Below, in pieces: positions 47,795-56,514 of a stretch of DNA of 64,000 nucleotides. Both the position numbers and the translations under genes were made by a program. Origin of the DNA: Archivesica marissinica (Eukaryota; Mollusca; Bivalvia; Venerida; Vesicomyidae). The stretch lies in the NCBI GenBank assembly GCA_014843695.1, contig CM026391.1, positions 22,041,518 through 22,105,517 of the forward strand, in the 5' to 3' direction. Positions within the stretch are counted from its first letter, which is position 1; each line of letters starts with the position of its first letter. The notes under the pieces were generated by a model. The model made no database searches. It worked only from the letters and a program-made list of their open reading frames with translations, and had not been told where the DNA came from.

Positions 47795-47858
47795 GAGTGA
47801 GTGAGTGAGTGAGTGAGTGCGTGAGTGAGTGAGTGAGCGAGCGAGGTGAATGAGTGAG
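47795..47858. repeat. (GAGT)n microsatellite
   Basis: GAGTGAGTGAGTGAGTGAGT with a few GAGC, GTGC and GTGAA interruptions. Confidence 0.93.
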
Positions 47859-48230
47859 CCGACCTAGATTACGGACAAGTCTGCAGAGTTATATATAAAC
47901 CCCCATAAAGTTATATTTGGAAATTATTCCGTCGGGGTCTCAAATATACACTGCAAATAGTTTAGACCAGTTAGAACAGTTATAAGTGAGCTTATCGTGT
48001 AGCATGAGGAAAGCAATCATAAGTAGTATATATAATGTTCCTTTCACCCGCATGCATCCCTTTAAATGTTATATAAGTTCGTAAGTTTGACACAGTATCT
48101 ATATATAGAGTCCATGTTTTCGAGTAGAAGTTAATCATTCTAGATTAAGCCTTGGTCAAATTGATAACAAGTTTTCTTTCAAAACTTGATGTGAGATCTA
48201 ACTTCATCATGACATAGTTTATATGTGTGC
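47859..48230. other. Unannotated spacer
   Basis: No supported feature between the GAGT microsatellite and SINE A copy 3. Confidence 0.5.
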
Positions 48231-48517
48231 GTTTTACGTTTATTTATCGTCGCTATCGGTTGCCCATATGAGCGACGCCTCCTGAAGATATTAGTTACTT
48301 TAGATTTTTGGAGGATAGGGCAATGATACAGAGAGAGACCCATTCCAGAATCTCCTCTGGTTCTTTTACGTGCACGGTGTAAATCACCGACACGAGACCT
48401 CGGTTTAACGTCCCATCTGAAAGACTGTTAATTTTATTAGGGTCAGGCGGGGGATCGAACCTGCGATCCCTGGATTACCAGTCCAGCGTGTTGTTACCAC
48501 TGGACTACAGATCCGTA
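48231..48517 (-). mobile_element. SINE family A, copy 3, near full length
   Basis: Minus orientation. It has the Thr-like head (GGTTCGATCCC, anticodon loop GGT), the complete body and the tail hairpin, with one change in the loop-side strand (CCGATAGCGAC). An extra GTT near 48492 enlarges the D-arm region. The simple tail beyond ATAAATAAACGTAAAAC is a short CGCACACA. Confidence 0.9.
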
Positions 48518-48560
48518 TGTAGAGTTCACATCACAACACTAATTACCAATCATATATTAA

Positions 48561-48805
48561 TGGCCCCCTCCGTGGTCGAGTGGTTACGGTCGCTGACTTG
48601 AATACCATTGAAACATATCCGCACTGATGGTCACGGGTTCGAACCACGCTCAGACCATGTCTATGAAAATGTTGGTAGCCTCTTACGGAGGTTGGTGCAC
48701 CAAGTACGGGTTAACCAATGGAGCCTGTCCAGGAAAGGTGTTGTTAGGTAAACTGCGAGTCGCTCATATGGGCAACCGGTAGCGACGATAAATAAACGTA
48801 AAAAA
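48561..48805 (+). mobile_element. tRNA-derived SINE, family B (Ser-like head), copy 1
   Basis: Head: box A TGGTCGAGTGG; an anticodon arm with loop CTTGAAT reading TGA (Ser, UGA); a long variable region as in Ser tRNAs; box B GGGTTCGAACC. A body of about 110 bp follows, then TTGTTAGGTAAACTGC. The 3' hairpin GTCGCTCATATGGGCAACC ... AGCGAC and ATAAATAAACG are identical to family A. It is an apparently complete copy. Confidence 0.88.
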
Positions 48806-49069
48806 TCATGGCTTAAAACATGTGTATAACTGTTTTGTAATTATGTGTTCTCATGAACAATTCATAGGTATAGTGATGCTTGTGAAATAAAATGGACCAT
48901 GCTTACCACATATCTCTGTTCATGATAGGTAATCACAATTTAACTTATGAAAATCAGATGGGTGTTTCCCGAGATTAGGGACAATCCTGAAAAATGTATA
49001 ATACAGAATATCGTTAACGTTCCTTGAAATGTCACCTATACAAAGTAGTTATTCTCTACTACATTACTG

Positions 49070-49191
49070 TACACCGTGCACGTAAAAGAACCAGGGGATG
49101 GGTCTCTGTTTGTATCATTGCACTATCCTCCAAACATCTAAAATGACTAATCTGTTCAGTAGGCGTCGCTCATATGGGCAGCCGGTAGCGA
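49070..49191 (+). mobile_element. SINE family A, 5'-truncated copy 4
   Basis: Starts inside the body (CACCGTGCACGTAAAAGAACC) and runs to the hairpin GTCGCTCATATGGGCAGCC ... AGCGAC. There the usual ATAAATAAAC tail is replaced by TACTGCTGCTACTAC, so the 3' end is also altered. Confidence 0.85.
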
Positions 49192-49443
49192 CTACTGCTG
49201 CTACTACACTACAATCAGTAACCACTGGGATATTGTTTATTCTTATACTTTGGTATCCTATATTTGTCGATTTTTTAATTATATAAACCAGGAAGTGATC
49301 ATATTAAATGTGATGAGTACAATCATTGTTAAGTTCCGGATTCCACGATGTGGTTTTTTCCCCTATTTAATAATAATCAACTTAAAGACATGATCGAGAT
49401 TGAGGGTGTGTTATTCAACACTAGTCAATCATATCCAAATAAG

Positions 49444-49653
49444 TATAAGCACCGCACGATAATCACAACATTATCGGAATAGTCCATTGACTTGCTATAG
49501 GTGTTTTTATATTACTATTTATAGTTAAACGTTACCATTCAATTGCATAGACTACACAATAGTCAATTTGCATAGGACGTAGTAATATAAAACAACCTAT
49601 ACCAAGTCAATGGACTCTTACGATAATGGTGTGATTATCGTGCGGTGTTTATA
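49444..49653. mobile_element. Fold-back MITE with ~70-bp terminal inverted repeats
   Basis: From 49450, CACCGCACGATAATCACA continues for 68 bp that pair with the sequence ending at 49647, with about six mismatches. Only some 60 bp lie between the arms. TATAA-like sequence (TATAAGC / complement TATAAAC) abuts both ends. Non-coding. Confidence 0.88.
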
Positions 49654-49660
49654 ACAGTGT

Positions 49661-49708
49661 ATAATAATAATAATAATAATAATAAATAATAATAATAGTA
49701 ATAATAAA
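49661..49708. repeat. (TAA)n tail of the LINE 3' end
   Basis: ATAATAATAATAATAATAAT with small interruptions. It directly follows, in minus orientation, the LINE 3' terminus CGTAAAATAAAGTC. Confidence 0.85.
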
Positions 49709-49984
49709 GACTTTATTTTACGAGATAGCTCAGTTAACAAAAGTTATTCTACCATGAGGCCCTCAACATATATACAAATCAAATGATAGGACTATACGTG
49801 AAAACTACATATTGGAATTATAATGTTATAGTAATGATAAAGCTAAACAGTAGAGAAACTATATACATGTATATAATATGTTATGGAATATGATGATATA
49901 TGAACTTGTCAAACAGAGTAGAAAAGAGAGAAGACAATAAATCCACATAACAATGTGCATATATCACTTATAGGGATATCTTTA

Positions 49985-50395
49985 GCCTGGGTTCCAGTCT
50001 GTCGATTTTTCACATTTTAACCTCTAGCCAAATGACATATTCAGAATTGTGTTTTACGTTTATTTATCGTCGCTACCGGTTGCCCATATGAGCGACGCCT
50101 CCTGAAGAGATTAGTAATTTTAGATTTTGGAGGATAGTGCAATGATACAGACAGAGACCCATTACAGAGTCTCCTCTGGTTCTTTTACGTGCACGGTGTA
50201 AAGCACCGACACGAGACCTCGGTTTAACGTCCCATCTGAAAGACTGTTAATTTTATTAGGGTCAGACGGGGGATCGAACCTGCGATCCCTGGATTACCAG
50301 TCCAGCGTTTTACCACTGGGCTACAGATCCGTCTGTTAAAATTATAAAATATATTTATCTAACCAGGCTATATATATCGACGCCTGTTCTCAGGC
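49985..50395. mobile_element. TA-flanked MITE, interrupted by SINE A copy 5
   Basis: Ends GCCTGGGTTCCAGTCTGTCG and, inverted, GCCTGAGAACAGGCGTCG sit between TA dinucleotides (49983-49984, 50396-50397). The pair recurs without interruption at 57880-58032 in the opposite orientation. Removing the SINE leaves about 125 bp. Type unknown; TA duplication would suit a Tc1/mariner-type or related transposase. Confidence 0.78.
50051..50336 (-). mobile_element. SINE family A, copy 5, inserted in a MITE
   Basis: Full-length family A in minus orientation: Thr-like head at the right, with anticodon loop GGT and GGTTCGATCCC, and hairpin and TTTATTTATCG at the left. It splits the MITE at 49985-50395; the uninterrupted sister at 57880 shows the empty site. 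Confidence 0.92.
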
Positions 50396-50402
50396 TAGGG
50401 TA

Positions 50403-51635
50403 GGGTATCCCGGTCGATCTCCTCACGACGTGCACGTCGTGACCGGGGCACATCCCGCAGCAGCAGCGTAGGATGCTGGGATCTTCTGGTCGTCGATCTT
50501 GCGAAGGGGGAGCGCATGTGGACCCACGGCTATAGGACAGATCCGCCGCCTCTTCTAGATAGTGCTTAAATCCACACTATCTTGCTGGCTTTTTCAATCT
50601 TTCCTCTCCTCCTTATACTTCTCCAGCGGACGACGAGACAGCGGACCTGAGGTAGCGACAACGGTCGTGGCATCCACGCTCCCCTGAGTGACAACCGACG
50701 ACCAGATGTCTAACTGCCAGATCCGTATAAATGCTGCTGCGGGGTGACCAACAGTGAGGAGGGTGGCCCTACAAGGGACCAGGCCCTGTCACCCTGCCAA
50801 GAAAGGAAGGAACCACCTAAGGATGCCATCATAGGCTCACAGCGGGAGATTGTGTCACCGTTCCGAAGTGACCAATCCACGCCGCTGACGCATACAGACG
50901 AGGACCCGCATCGACTCTTCGGAGTGTCTACACTTACCTAGATCAGCGACAGCTAGTACTGGGGCGCTGAAGAGACGACGGGTGGCCGGACAGGAGGACG
51001 GCAATCGTTTCGAGTGGATGGCACACCCGTCGCCTCGAACTCTTTTATCTGTCTACCAATGAAGGCCGTTGGGGACGGAGGGATGCGACCTCGACCCCGG
51101 ATGCGTCAACGGGGTGGACAACGACGGCAGGAAACCGGCACAGGGCTTGTCACCCTGTTGTCGGGGAGATGATGCCAGGCGCGGGGAATGTCACCCTGTC
51201 GTTTGGTATCACTCCATAACTGGGTCAACGATGGAGAAGCGCCTTCACAGCGACTGGATGACCTCATTTCTTCATCCAATCAGCGACCAGACCTTGACTT
51301 GGGCTACCGGAGCCACGGTCTGCACTAGAACGTAATCATCTTGGACTACCCTACTAGAACATAATCATCTTGGACTACCCTACTAGAACATAATCATCTT
51401 GGACTTAAACAACATAGATACAACCAACATGGAATAATTATCGAGAAAACTAATCATCTTAGACCGAAATCTTCACGGGACTCTACAACTACAAACTTCA
51501 ATCTACACCACTCTACACGACATCGACGACTCAACACTTCACCTCATCGAATAATCGACGGTGCGAACGCACGTTAGCTCGCCCATATGGTTTACCGGTG
51601 GCGAGGGTAAATAAACGGAATCATTATCATCATCA
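50403..51635 (+). mobile_element. 1.2-kb TSD-flanked non-coding retroelement sharing the SINE tail
   Basis: Bounded by the direct repeat TCAGGCTAGGGTA (50390-50402 and 51636-51648), which identifies an insertion. It is GC-rich, unlike its surroundings. Near the start is a 20-bp perfect palindrome, TCACGACGTGCACGTCGTGA (50423-50442), framed by CCCGG/CCGGG. Reading frames are short and lack any reverse-transcriptase or endonuclease motif. The 3' end carries CTCGCCCATATGG ... GGCGAG, then GTAAATAAACGG and an ATC-rich tail. This hairpin and tail match SINE families A and B at 31 of 38 positions. It may be an internally deleted LINE that keeps its 3' end, or a long SINE-like element. Confidence 0.78.
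51326..51409 (+). repeat. 29-bp triplication inside the 1.2-kb retroelement
   Basis: TAGAACATAATCATCTTGGA followed by CTACCCTAC occurs three times in a row, the third copy incomplete. Confidence 0.88.
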
Positions 51636-52164
51636 TCAGGCTAGGGTATCTTGAAAATAGTATGAAATCCGACAGCTTAAAGACAGCCATTCACAGAATC
51701 AATATAGTAACCATAGCAATGGTAATGCCCAAATGTGCTAAAGACAGTGTACAATATCATCTGATGTAATAATAGTAGTAGAAATATGTGATTAGTTTGT
51801 ATTGTTATTGTTCCACCTCAAGTAGGGAATTTATAAATGTTGGATAGTTGGAGCATTTTGAACTGAGTGAGGCAATGAATGAATTCCAAATAGATGATCC
51901 TGAAAATGCAAATGTATTATGAAATAATTCACAGTTTTGTCTTGGTGTGTATAACTGATATTCTGAGGTTGATCTGAGAATTCTAGGATGTATATCAGAA
52001 GTGAAAGACGATTTTAATGACGTGTGACATTGCTTGCTCCTTGTAAGATTTGAAAGTAAGTCGGTGTTCCTTTAAGATTGAATTCTGTTAGTACGCACTA
52101 TGTTATATTAAATACAAACCAAATTACATATAAAGTAGATTCTTCAGTGTATGTTTACTAATTG

Positions 52165-52608
52165 AATTAACGGTTTTTGTTTTAAGACACTCGATTTCAT
52201 TTAAATTTGTCTGTTTTACAACATTATGCCGCAATTGCAAGAAGAATTAACGATCACGGATTTTCTATGATCCGACACATAGATACCTGTATTGTTTGGT
52301 CACTGTATTCCCACGACGACAATATTTGATATCGAAAGTACATCATCATTTTAGCCATGTTACTCCCCAAAACCAAACATAAAACCAGTATAATAGTTAA
52401 GTATGTATACATTAAGTTATTTATCACATTTAAATAATACGATTAATTTTCATAGCTTATCAAAGTAAATTTATTTAAGATATTCCTTACCAAAATAATA
52501 TCTCTTTGTCTTTTTCCACGAAATCGTTTACCATCCGGGTAGATCAAGGACGAGAACTCTAACGGTAAACAATAAAGAGACAATCCATACACGATGTTTA
52601 ATTGTTTT
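52165..52608. repeat. 440-bp dispersed repeat, copy 1
   Basis: From TTTTTGTTTTAAGACACT through ACAACATTATGCCGCAATTG to CGGTAAACAATAAAGAGAC and GATGTTTAAT it matches 58697-59142 at high identity, same orientation, with scattered substitutions and small indels. No inverted ends, tail or coding frame recognised; type unknown. Confidence 0.85.
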
Positions 52609-52610
52609 AT

Positions 52611-52831
52611 TTAAGTTTATTTAACGTCGCTACAAGTTTCCCATTCAGTGACGGGCAGTTTACCTAACAACATCTTTCATGGGCATGCTCCAGCTGTTAA
52701 CCAGTACTGTTGTACCAACCTATTATAAATGAAACACGGTCTGAGTGGGGCTCGGACCAGTGACCATCAGTAATGTCAGGTTACAGTGGTATGCAAGTCA
52801 GCGACTGTAACCACTCGACCACGGAGGCGGA
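52611..52831 (-). mobile_element. SINE family B, copy 2
   Basis: Minus orientation of the Ser-like family: TCCGTGGTCGAGTGGTTAC, GTCCGAGCCCC at box B, TTGTTAGGTAAACTGC. A diverged tail hairpin, GTCACT ... AGCGAC (one mismatched pair), is followed by GTTAAATAAAC. Older than copy 1. It abuts the 440-bp repeat. Confidence 0.8.
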
Positions 52832-52939
52832 CAATTTGATATTGTACCTTGAAATTCGTACCTAGTGGTGACGCCGTTAAATTCGTATTACGACTTCCTT
52901 CAGTTGTCTATGTCCGGGCACTTTTCACTTCAATAGACA

Positions 52940-53005
52940 TATCAGTGGTCTAGTGGGTCAACACGCTGGGATACCAATCCAGAGACTGCATGTTCGATCC
53001 CCAAA
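52940..53005 (+). mobile_element. tRNA-like SINE head fragment
   Basis: AGTGGTCTAGTGGGTCAACA then CGCTGGGATACCAATCCAG and TGTTCGATCCCC follow the arm order of the family A head, with a substituted anticodon loop. No family body or tail follows, so it is a 3'-truncated or distinct tRNA-derived piece. It is not a functional tRNA: no acceptor stem forms. Confidence 0.55.
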
Positions 53006-53229
53006 CTAGTTTAAACATTATTTCAGTATTTTACATGCATACAATGAAATAAACATTTGACATACAAAATAACAACAATAGACTGAACGAGATGCTAAAA
53101 CGGGAAAAAAACGTATACAATGTATCTCTCCATCAATATACAGGAGCATAATACATATCTAACATGTTTTTGAAAGTACGTGAATACCATATTCAAGATA
53201 TATCTTAAAATTCACATCATATGTACTAT

Positions 53230-53231
<2 letters not shown>

Positions 53232-53318
<87 letters not shown>
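53232..53318. repeat. (GT)n microsatellite at a SINE tail
   Basis: About 43 uninterrupted GT dinucleotides directly joined to the 3' end of SINE A copy 6. Other family A copies end in short AAAACACAC tails, so this looks like an expanded tail. Confidence 0.96.
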
Positions 53319-53322
<4 letters not shown>

Positions 53323-53598
53323 ACGTTTATTTATCGTCGTTACCGGTTGCCCATATGAGCGACGCCTCGTGACGATATTAGTCATTTTAGATTGTTGGAG
53401 GATAGTGCAATGATACAGACAGAGACCCATTCCAGAGTCTCCTCTGGTTCTTTTACATGCACGGTGTAAAGCACGAGACCTCGGTTTAACGTCCAATCTG
53501 AAAGACTGTTAAATTTATTAGTATCAGACGGGGGATCGTACCTGCGATCACTGGATTACCAGTCCAGCGTGTTACCACTGGACAACAGATCCGTCTGT
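53319..53598 (-). mobile_element. SINE family A, copy 6, near full length
   Basis: Minus orientation, complete from the Thr-like head (anticodon loop GGT; box B GGTACGATCCC, mutated) to the 3' hairpin, which carries one stem mismatch (TAACGAC). A short internal deletion removes CGACA from the CACCGACACGAGACC motif near 53470. Confidence 0.9.
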
Positions 53599-53996
53599 AC
53601 TACGTGTAGCTGTGTTAATTTAATGCATATTCACTGCTGTGTTACATCACGTCAACAAGATGCAATCAGTCACGCAATCATGACGAAAATGATATTTAAA
53701 TATAATTTACAATTTCCCCTTACGGTTGGCTGCTTTAGCGTATCAATCTGTCCAATCAAACAGGAATAGTCCGTGCAAAATAATGGCGAATTTCTGTACA
53801 TAATCAGACGTTTCGAAGTGAATTATTATTATTTATTATTATTATGAACTTATTATTTATAGCTTATCAATGAATTGCCCCGATTAACTAGGGGTCGGTG
53901 GTAAATTAACGTATCAAAAATGAACATTATTACTCCAATTCCCTATAGTTGAAATTTGTTATATGCATTGTCTCAAATAAGCAACACATTATCAAA
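53599..53996. other. Unannotated spacer
   Basis: No supported feature beyond a short ATT-rich run near 53821-53845. Confidence 0.5.
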
Positions 53997-54764
53997 AAAA
54001 ATGTTAACAGTTGTGTACTAAACACCACGTGCAACAGCCCAGAAAATGTTAACAGTTGTGTACTAAACACCACGTGCAACAGCCAAGAAAATGTTAACAG
54101 TTGTGCACTAAACACCACGTGTAACAGCCAAGAAAATGTTAACAGTTGTGTACTAAGCACCACGTGCAACAGCCAAGAAAATGTTAACAGTTGTGTACTA
54201 AGCACCACGTGCAACAGCCAAGAAAATGTTAACAGTTGTGTACTAAACACCACGTGCAACAGCCAAGAAAATGTTAACAGTTGTGTACTAAGCACCACGT
54301 GCAACAGCCAAGAAAATGTTAACAGTTGTGTACTAAGCACCACGTGCAACAGCCAAGAAAATGTTAACAGTTGTGTACTAAACACCACGTGCAACAGCCA
54401 AGAAAATGTTAACAGTTGTGCACTAAACACCACGTGCAACAGCCAAGAAAATGTTAACAGTTGTGCACTAAACACCACGTGCAACAGCCAAGAAAATGTT
54501 AACAGTTGTGTACTAAACACCACGTGCAACAGCCAAGAAAATGTTAACAGTTGTGCACTAAACACCACGTGTATCAGCCAAGAAAATGTTAACAGTTGTG
54601 TACTAAGCACCACGTGCAACAGCCAAGAAAATGTTAACAGTTGTGTACTAAGCACCACGTGCAACAGCCAAGAAAATGTTAACAGTTGTGTACTAAACAC
54701 CACGTGAAACAGCCAAGAAAATGTTAACAGTTGTGCACTAAACACCACGTGCAACAGCCAAGAG
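53997..54764. repeat. 45-bp minisatellite, 17 copies
   Basis: Unit AAAATGTTAACAGTTGTGTA plus CTAAACACCACGTGCAACAGCCAAG, spaced exactly 45 bp. Two sites vary: GTGTAC/GTGCAC and AAACAC/AAGCAC. Copies 4-6, 7-9 and 14-16 show the same three-unit order, so a 135-bp trimer has duplicated. Because 45 is a multiple of 3, a 15-residue repeat is open on both strands; the variants change residues freely and no gene signals flank it. Confidence 0.95.
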
Positions 54765-54952
54765 GTTTTAGCACTTTTCTCCAATCTCAAACCCATTCTC
54801 AAGCTTCTGATTGGATCAACTGATAGTAAAACTCTGAATCAAACAAACTCAGAAGCAAACAAATTGAGTTAGAGTTTGAGATCTGAGAAAACTTTTATAA
54901 CCTCGGCCCTGCCTCCATGAAAGGAAAATATCAGCATTCATAAACAATATTT

Positions 54953-54990
54953 CACAGATCTGAAAGTAGGTCGGTGTTCATCTAAGCTTG
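54953..54990 (-). pseudogene. Short remnant of the second LINE
   Basis: The minus strand reads MNTDLLSDL followed by a stop, matching RNTDLLSNL in the LINE remnant at 52071. Surrounding nucleotides (GTAGGTCGGTGTTCATCTAA versus GTAAGTCGGTGTTCCTTTAA) also align. It lies at the edge of the 31-bp array. Confidence 0.5.
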
Positions 54991-55513
54991 TATTCTGTTA
55001 ATATGCACATGTTCATGTATGTATTATGTTAGTATGCACATGTTCATTTATGTATTCTGTTAGTATGTACATGTTCATTTATGTATTCTGTTAGTATGTA
55101 CATGTTCATTTATGTATTATGTTAGTATGCACATGTTCATTTATGTATTATGTTAGTATGCACATGTTCATTTATGTATTATGTTAATATGCACATGTTC
55201 ATGTATGTATTATGTTAGTATGCACATGTTCATTTATGTATTATGTTAGTATGCACATGTTCATGTATGTATTATGTTAGTATGCACATGTTCATTTATG
55301 TATTATGTTAGTATGCACATGTTCATTTATGTATTCTGTTAGTATGCACATGTTCATGTATGTATTATGTTAGTATGCACATGTTCATTTATGTATTATG
55401 TTAGTATGCACATGTTCATTTATGTATTCTGTTAGTATGTACATGTTCATGTATGTATTATGTTAGTATGCACATGTTCATTTATGTATTATGTTAGTAT
55501 GCACATGTTCATT
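54990..55513. repeat. 31-bp minisatellite, about 16 copies, grown inside a LINE fragment
   Basis: Unit GTTAGTATGCACATGTTCAT plus TTATGTATTAT, with T/G in TTCATTTA/TTCATGTA and C/A in TATTCTG/TATTATG. Flanks (GTCGGTGTTCATCTAAGC left; AAATACATATAAAGTAGATT right) align with 52056-52150, where only a single unit-like GTTAGTACGCAC is present. The array therefore arose by expansion within the dispersed repeat. Confidence 0.9.
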
Positions 55514-56213
55514 TAATGAATTAAATAAATATCAAATACATATAAAGTAGATTTTCTGGACCAATGGGAATTTATGTGATAAGAATTACTTACGTATTCG
55601 TATTATAGGTATTCAAATTGTCAATTGTTTTCAGGGAACTAGTTCCAAGCTGTCACTGGTGTGCGTATAGAAATACAGGCTTGAGCTGGAATCCAGAAAT
55701 GGCCAGGTCAATCTATTTACGTAGTTGAAATTCTGCTACAATAGTTGGTTCCCACATGATTCGCGGATTTTCCAGCAGGGATGTGGTATATACTATTATG
55801 TTGGACACGGTTTTATGGTCAGACGGTGTTATTGATATAGTTGTCTGGGATTGGTTGAAAAAGTGTAGGGAAGCCCTTAAGAGTTATTGATACATGAACT
55901 GATTGGCTGAGTAGGTATTGTCCTAAATAGTAAAAATGACTTCTAAATATTAAAATACAATATATGAGCTGCATTTTGGAATATTTAAAAATATTTGCAG
56001 ACTATTTGGTGACAAATAAACAGCATATTATAAATGCAGGTGTCAGTGCAACAGTCACCACCAAATTACCTTCAGAGTAGGGGTGGGTGTCTTTAGTGGG
56101 AAATAAAAAAACCGCAATCGGTCAACCCCATTGAAATTTAACATTTTCCTGTGACTCAAAGGCAAATCTGTTGAAAACTACTGTCTTTTGTGCAAAACTA
56201 TTTTTGGGGAAAA
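55514..56213. other. Unannotated spacer left of the Tc1 element
   Basis: No confident feature. On the minus strand near 55640-55700 a short open piece (WPFLDSSSSLYFYTHTSDSL) faintly resembles a LINE C-terminus, but stops interrupt it and the match is too weak to call. Confidence 0.4.
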
Positions 56214-56215
56214 TA

Positions 56216-56241
56216 TACTGAGTCAAAAAAGAAACGATACC
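56216..56241 (+). repeat. Left terminal inverted repeat of the Tc1 element
   Basis: Starts TACTGAGTCAAAAAAG and ends GATACC. Perfect complement of 57707-57732. Expected transposase-binding end. Confidence 0.95.
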
Positions 56242-56514
56242 AAACTATAAATGACGTAAAACGGGTAAAACCATAGAAAGGTTTAATATATTATTACGTA
56301 TCAGTACCGGGTATCTTATTGCAACGTCAGCCAACCATTAACACAGGTGAATAAACACCCGATAATCCTGGAATGCCGAATTTCCGATTTGCACGTGCTC
56401 CTCAACAAAGACAACTTCCTACACATGTACAAATCGGAAAACCGGTTTATTGTACTGGTATTGCATTATCATCGAGGAAAAACACCTTACATACCCATTG
56501 TTACCTCTAACAAA

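Larger units (their letters stand above)
49709..52160 (-). pseudogene. Second LINE: C-terminal coding remnant and 3' end, invaded by later elements
   Basis: On the minus strand, 52071-51805 reads about 88 codons to a natural TAA. It contains RNTDLLSNLTRSKQCH, SDIHPRILRSTSEYQLYTPR and FAFSGSSIWNSFIASLSS, the pattern ending many CR1/L2-like LINE polyproteins (a basic stretch, then FxxSGxxxWNS). Upstream is a stop, then only short frame pieces. The untranslated region continues toward lower coordinates and ends in GGGCCTCATGGTAGAATAAC ... CGTAAAATAAAGTC and the (TAA)n run. Insertions at 49985-50395 and 50403-51635 lie inside that untranslated region. Reverse transcriptase and endonuclease are absent. 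The clade is inferred from motif style only. Confidence 0.7.

Noticed and set aside
49098..49286. 62-codon plus frame and similar ones at 28759, 53212 and 59292
   Set aside because: All are translations of SINE family A or the adjoining repeat.
49709..50400. Treating the TAGCCTG-bounded segment as LINE untranslated sequence shared with 57880
   Set aside because: Its inverted ends and TA flanks at both loci identify an independent MITE.
53930..54802. Long frames on both strands over the 45-bp array
   Set aside because: Both strands are open because the unit lacks stops and is divisible by 3; no evidence of coding.
56347..56514. N-terminal extension of the transposase to a GTG at 56347
   Set aside because: GTG is not a normal eukaryotic start, and the extra 56 residues have no family counterpart; the ATG at 56515 gives the expected protein.
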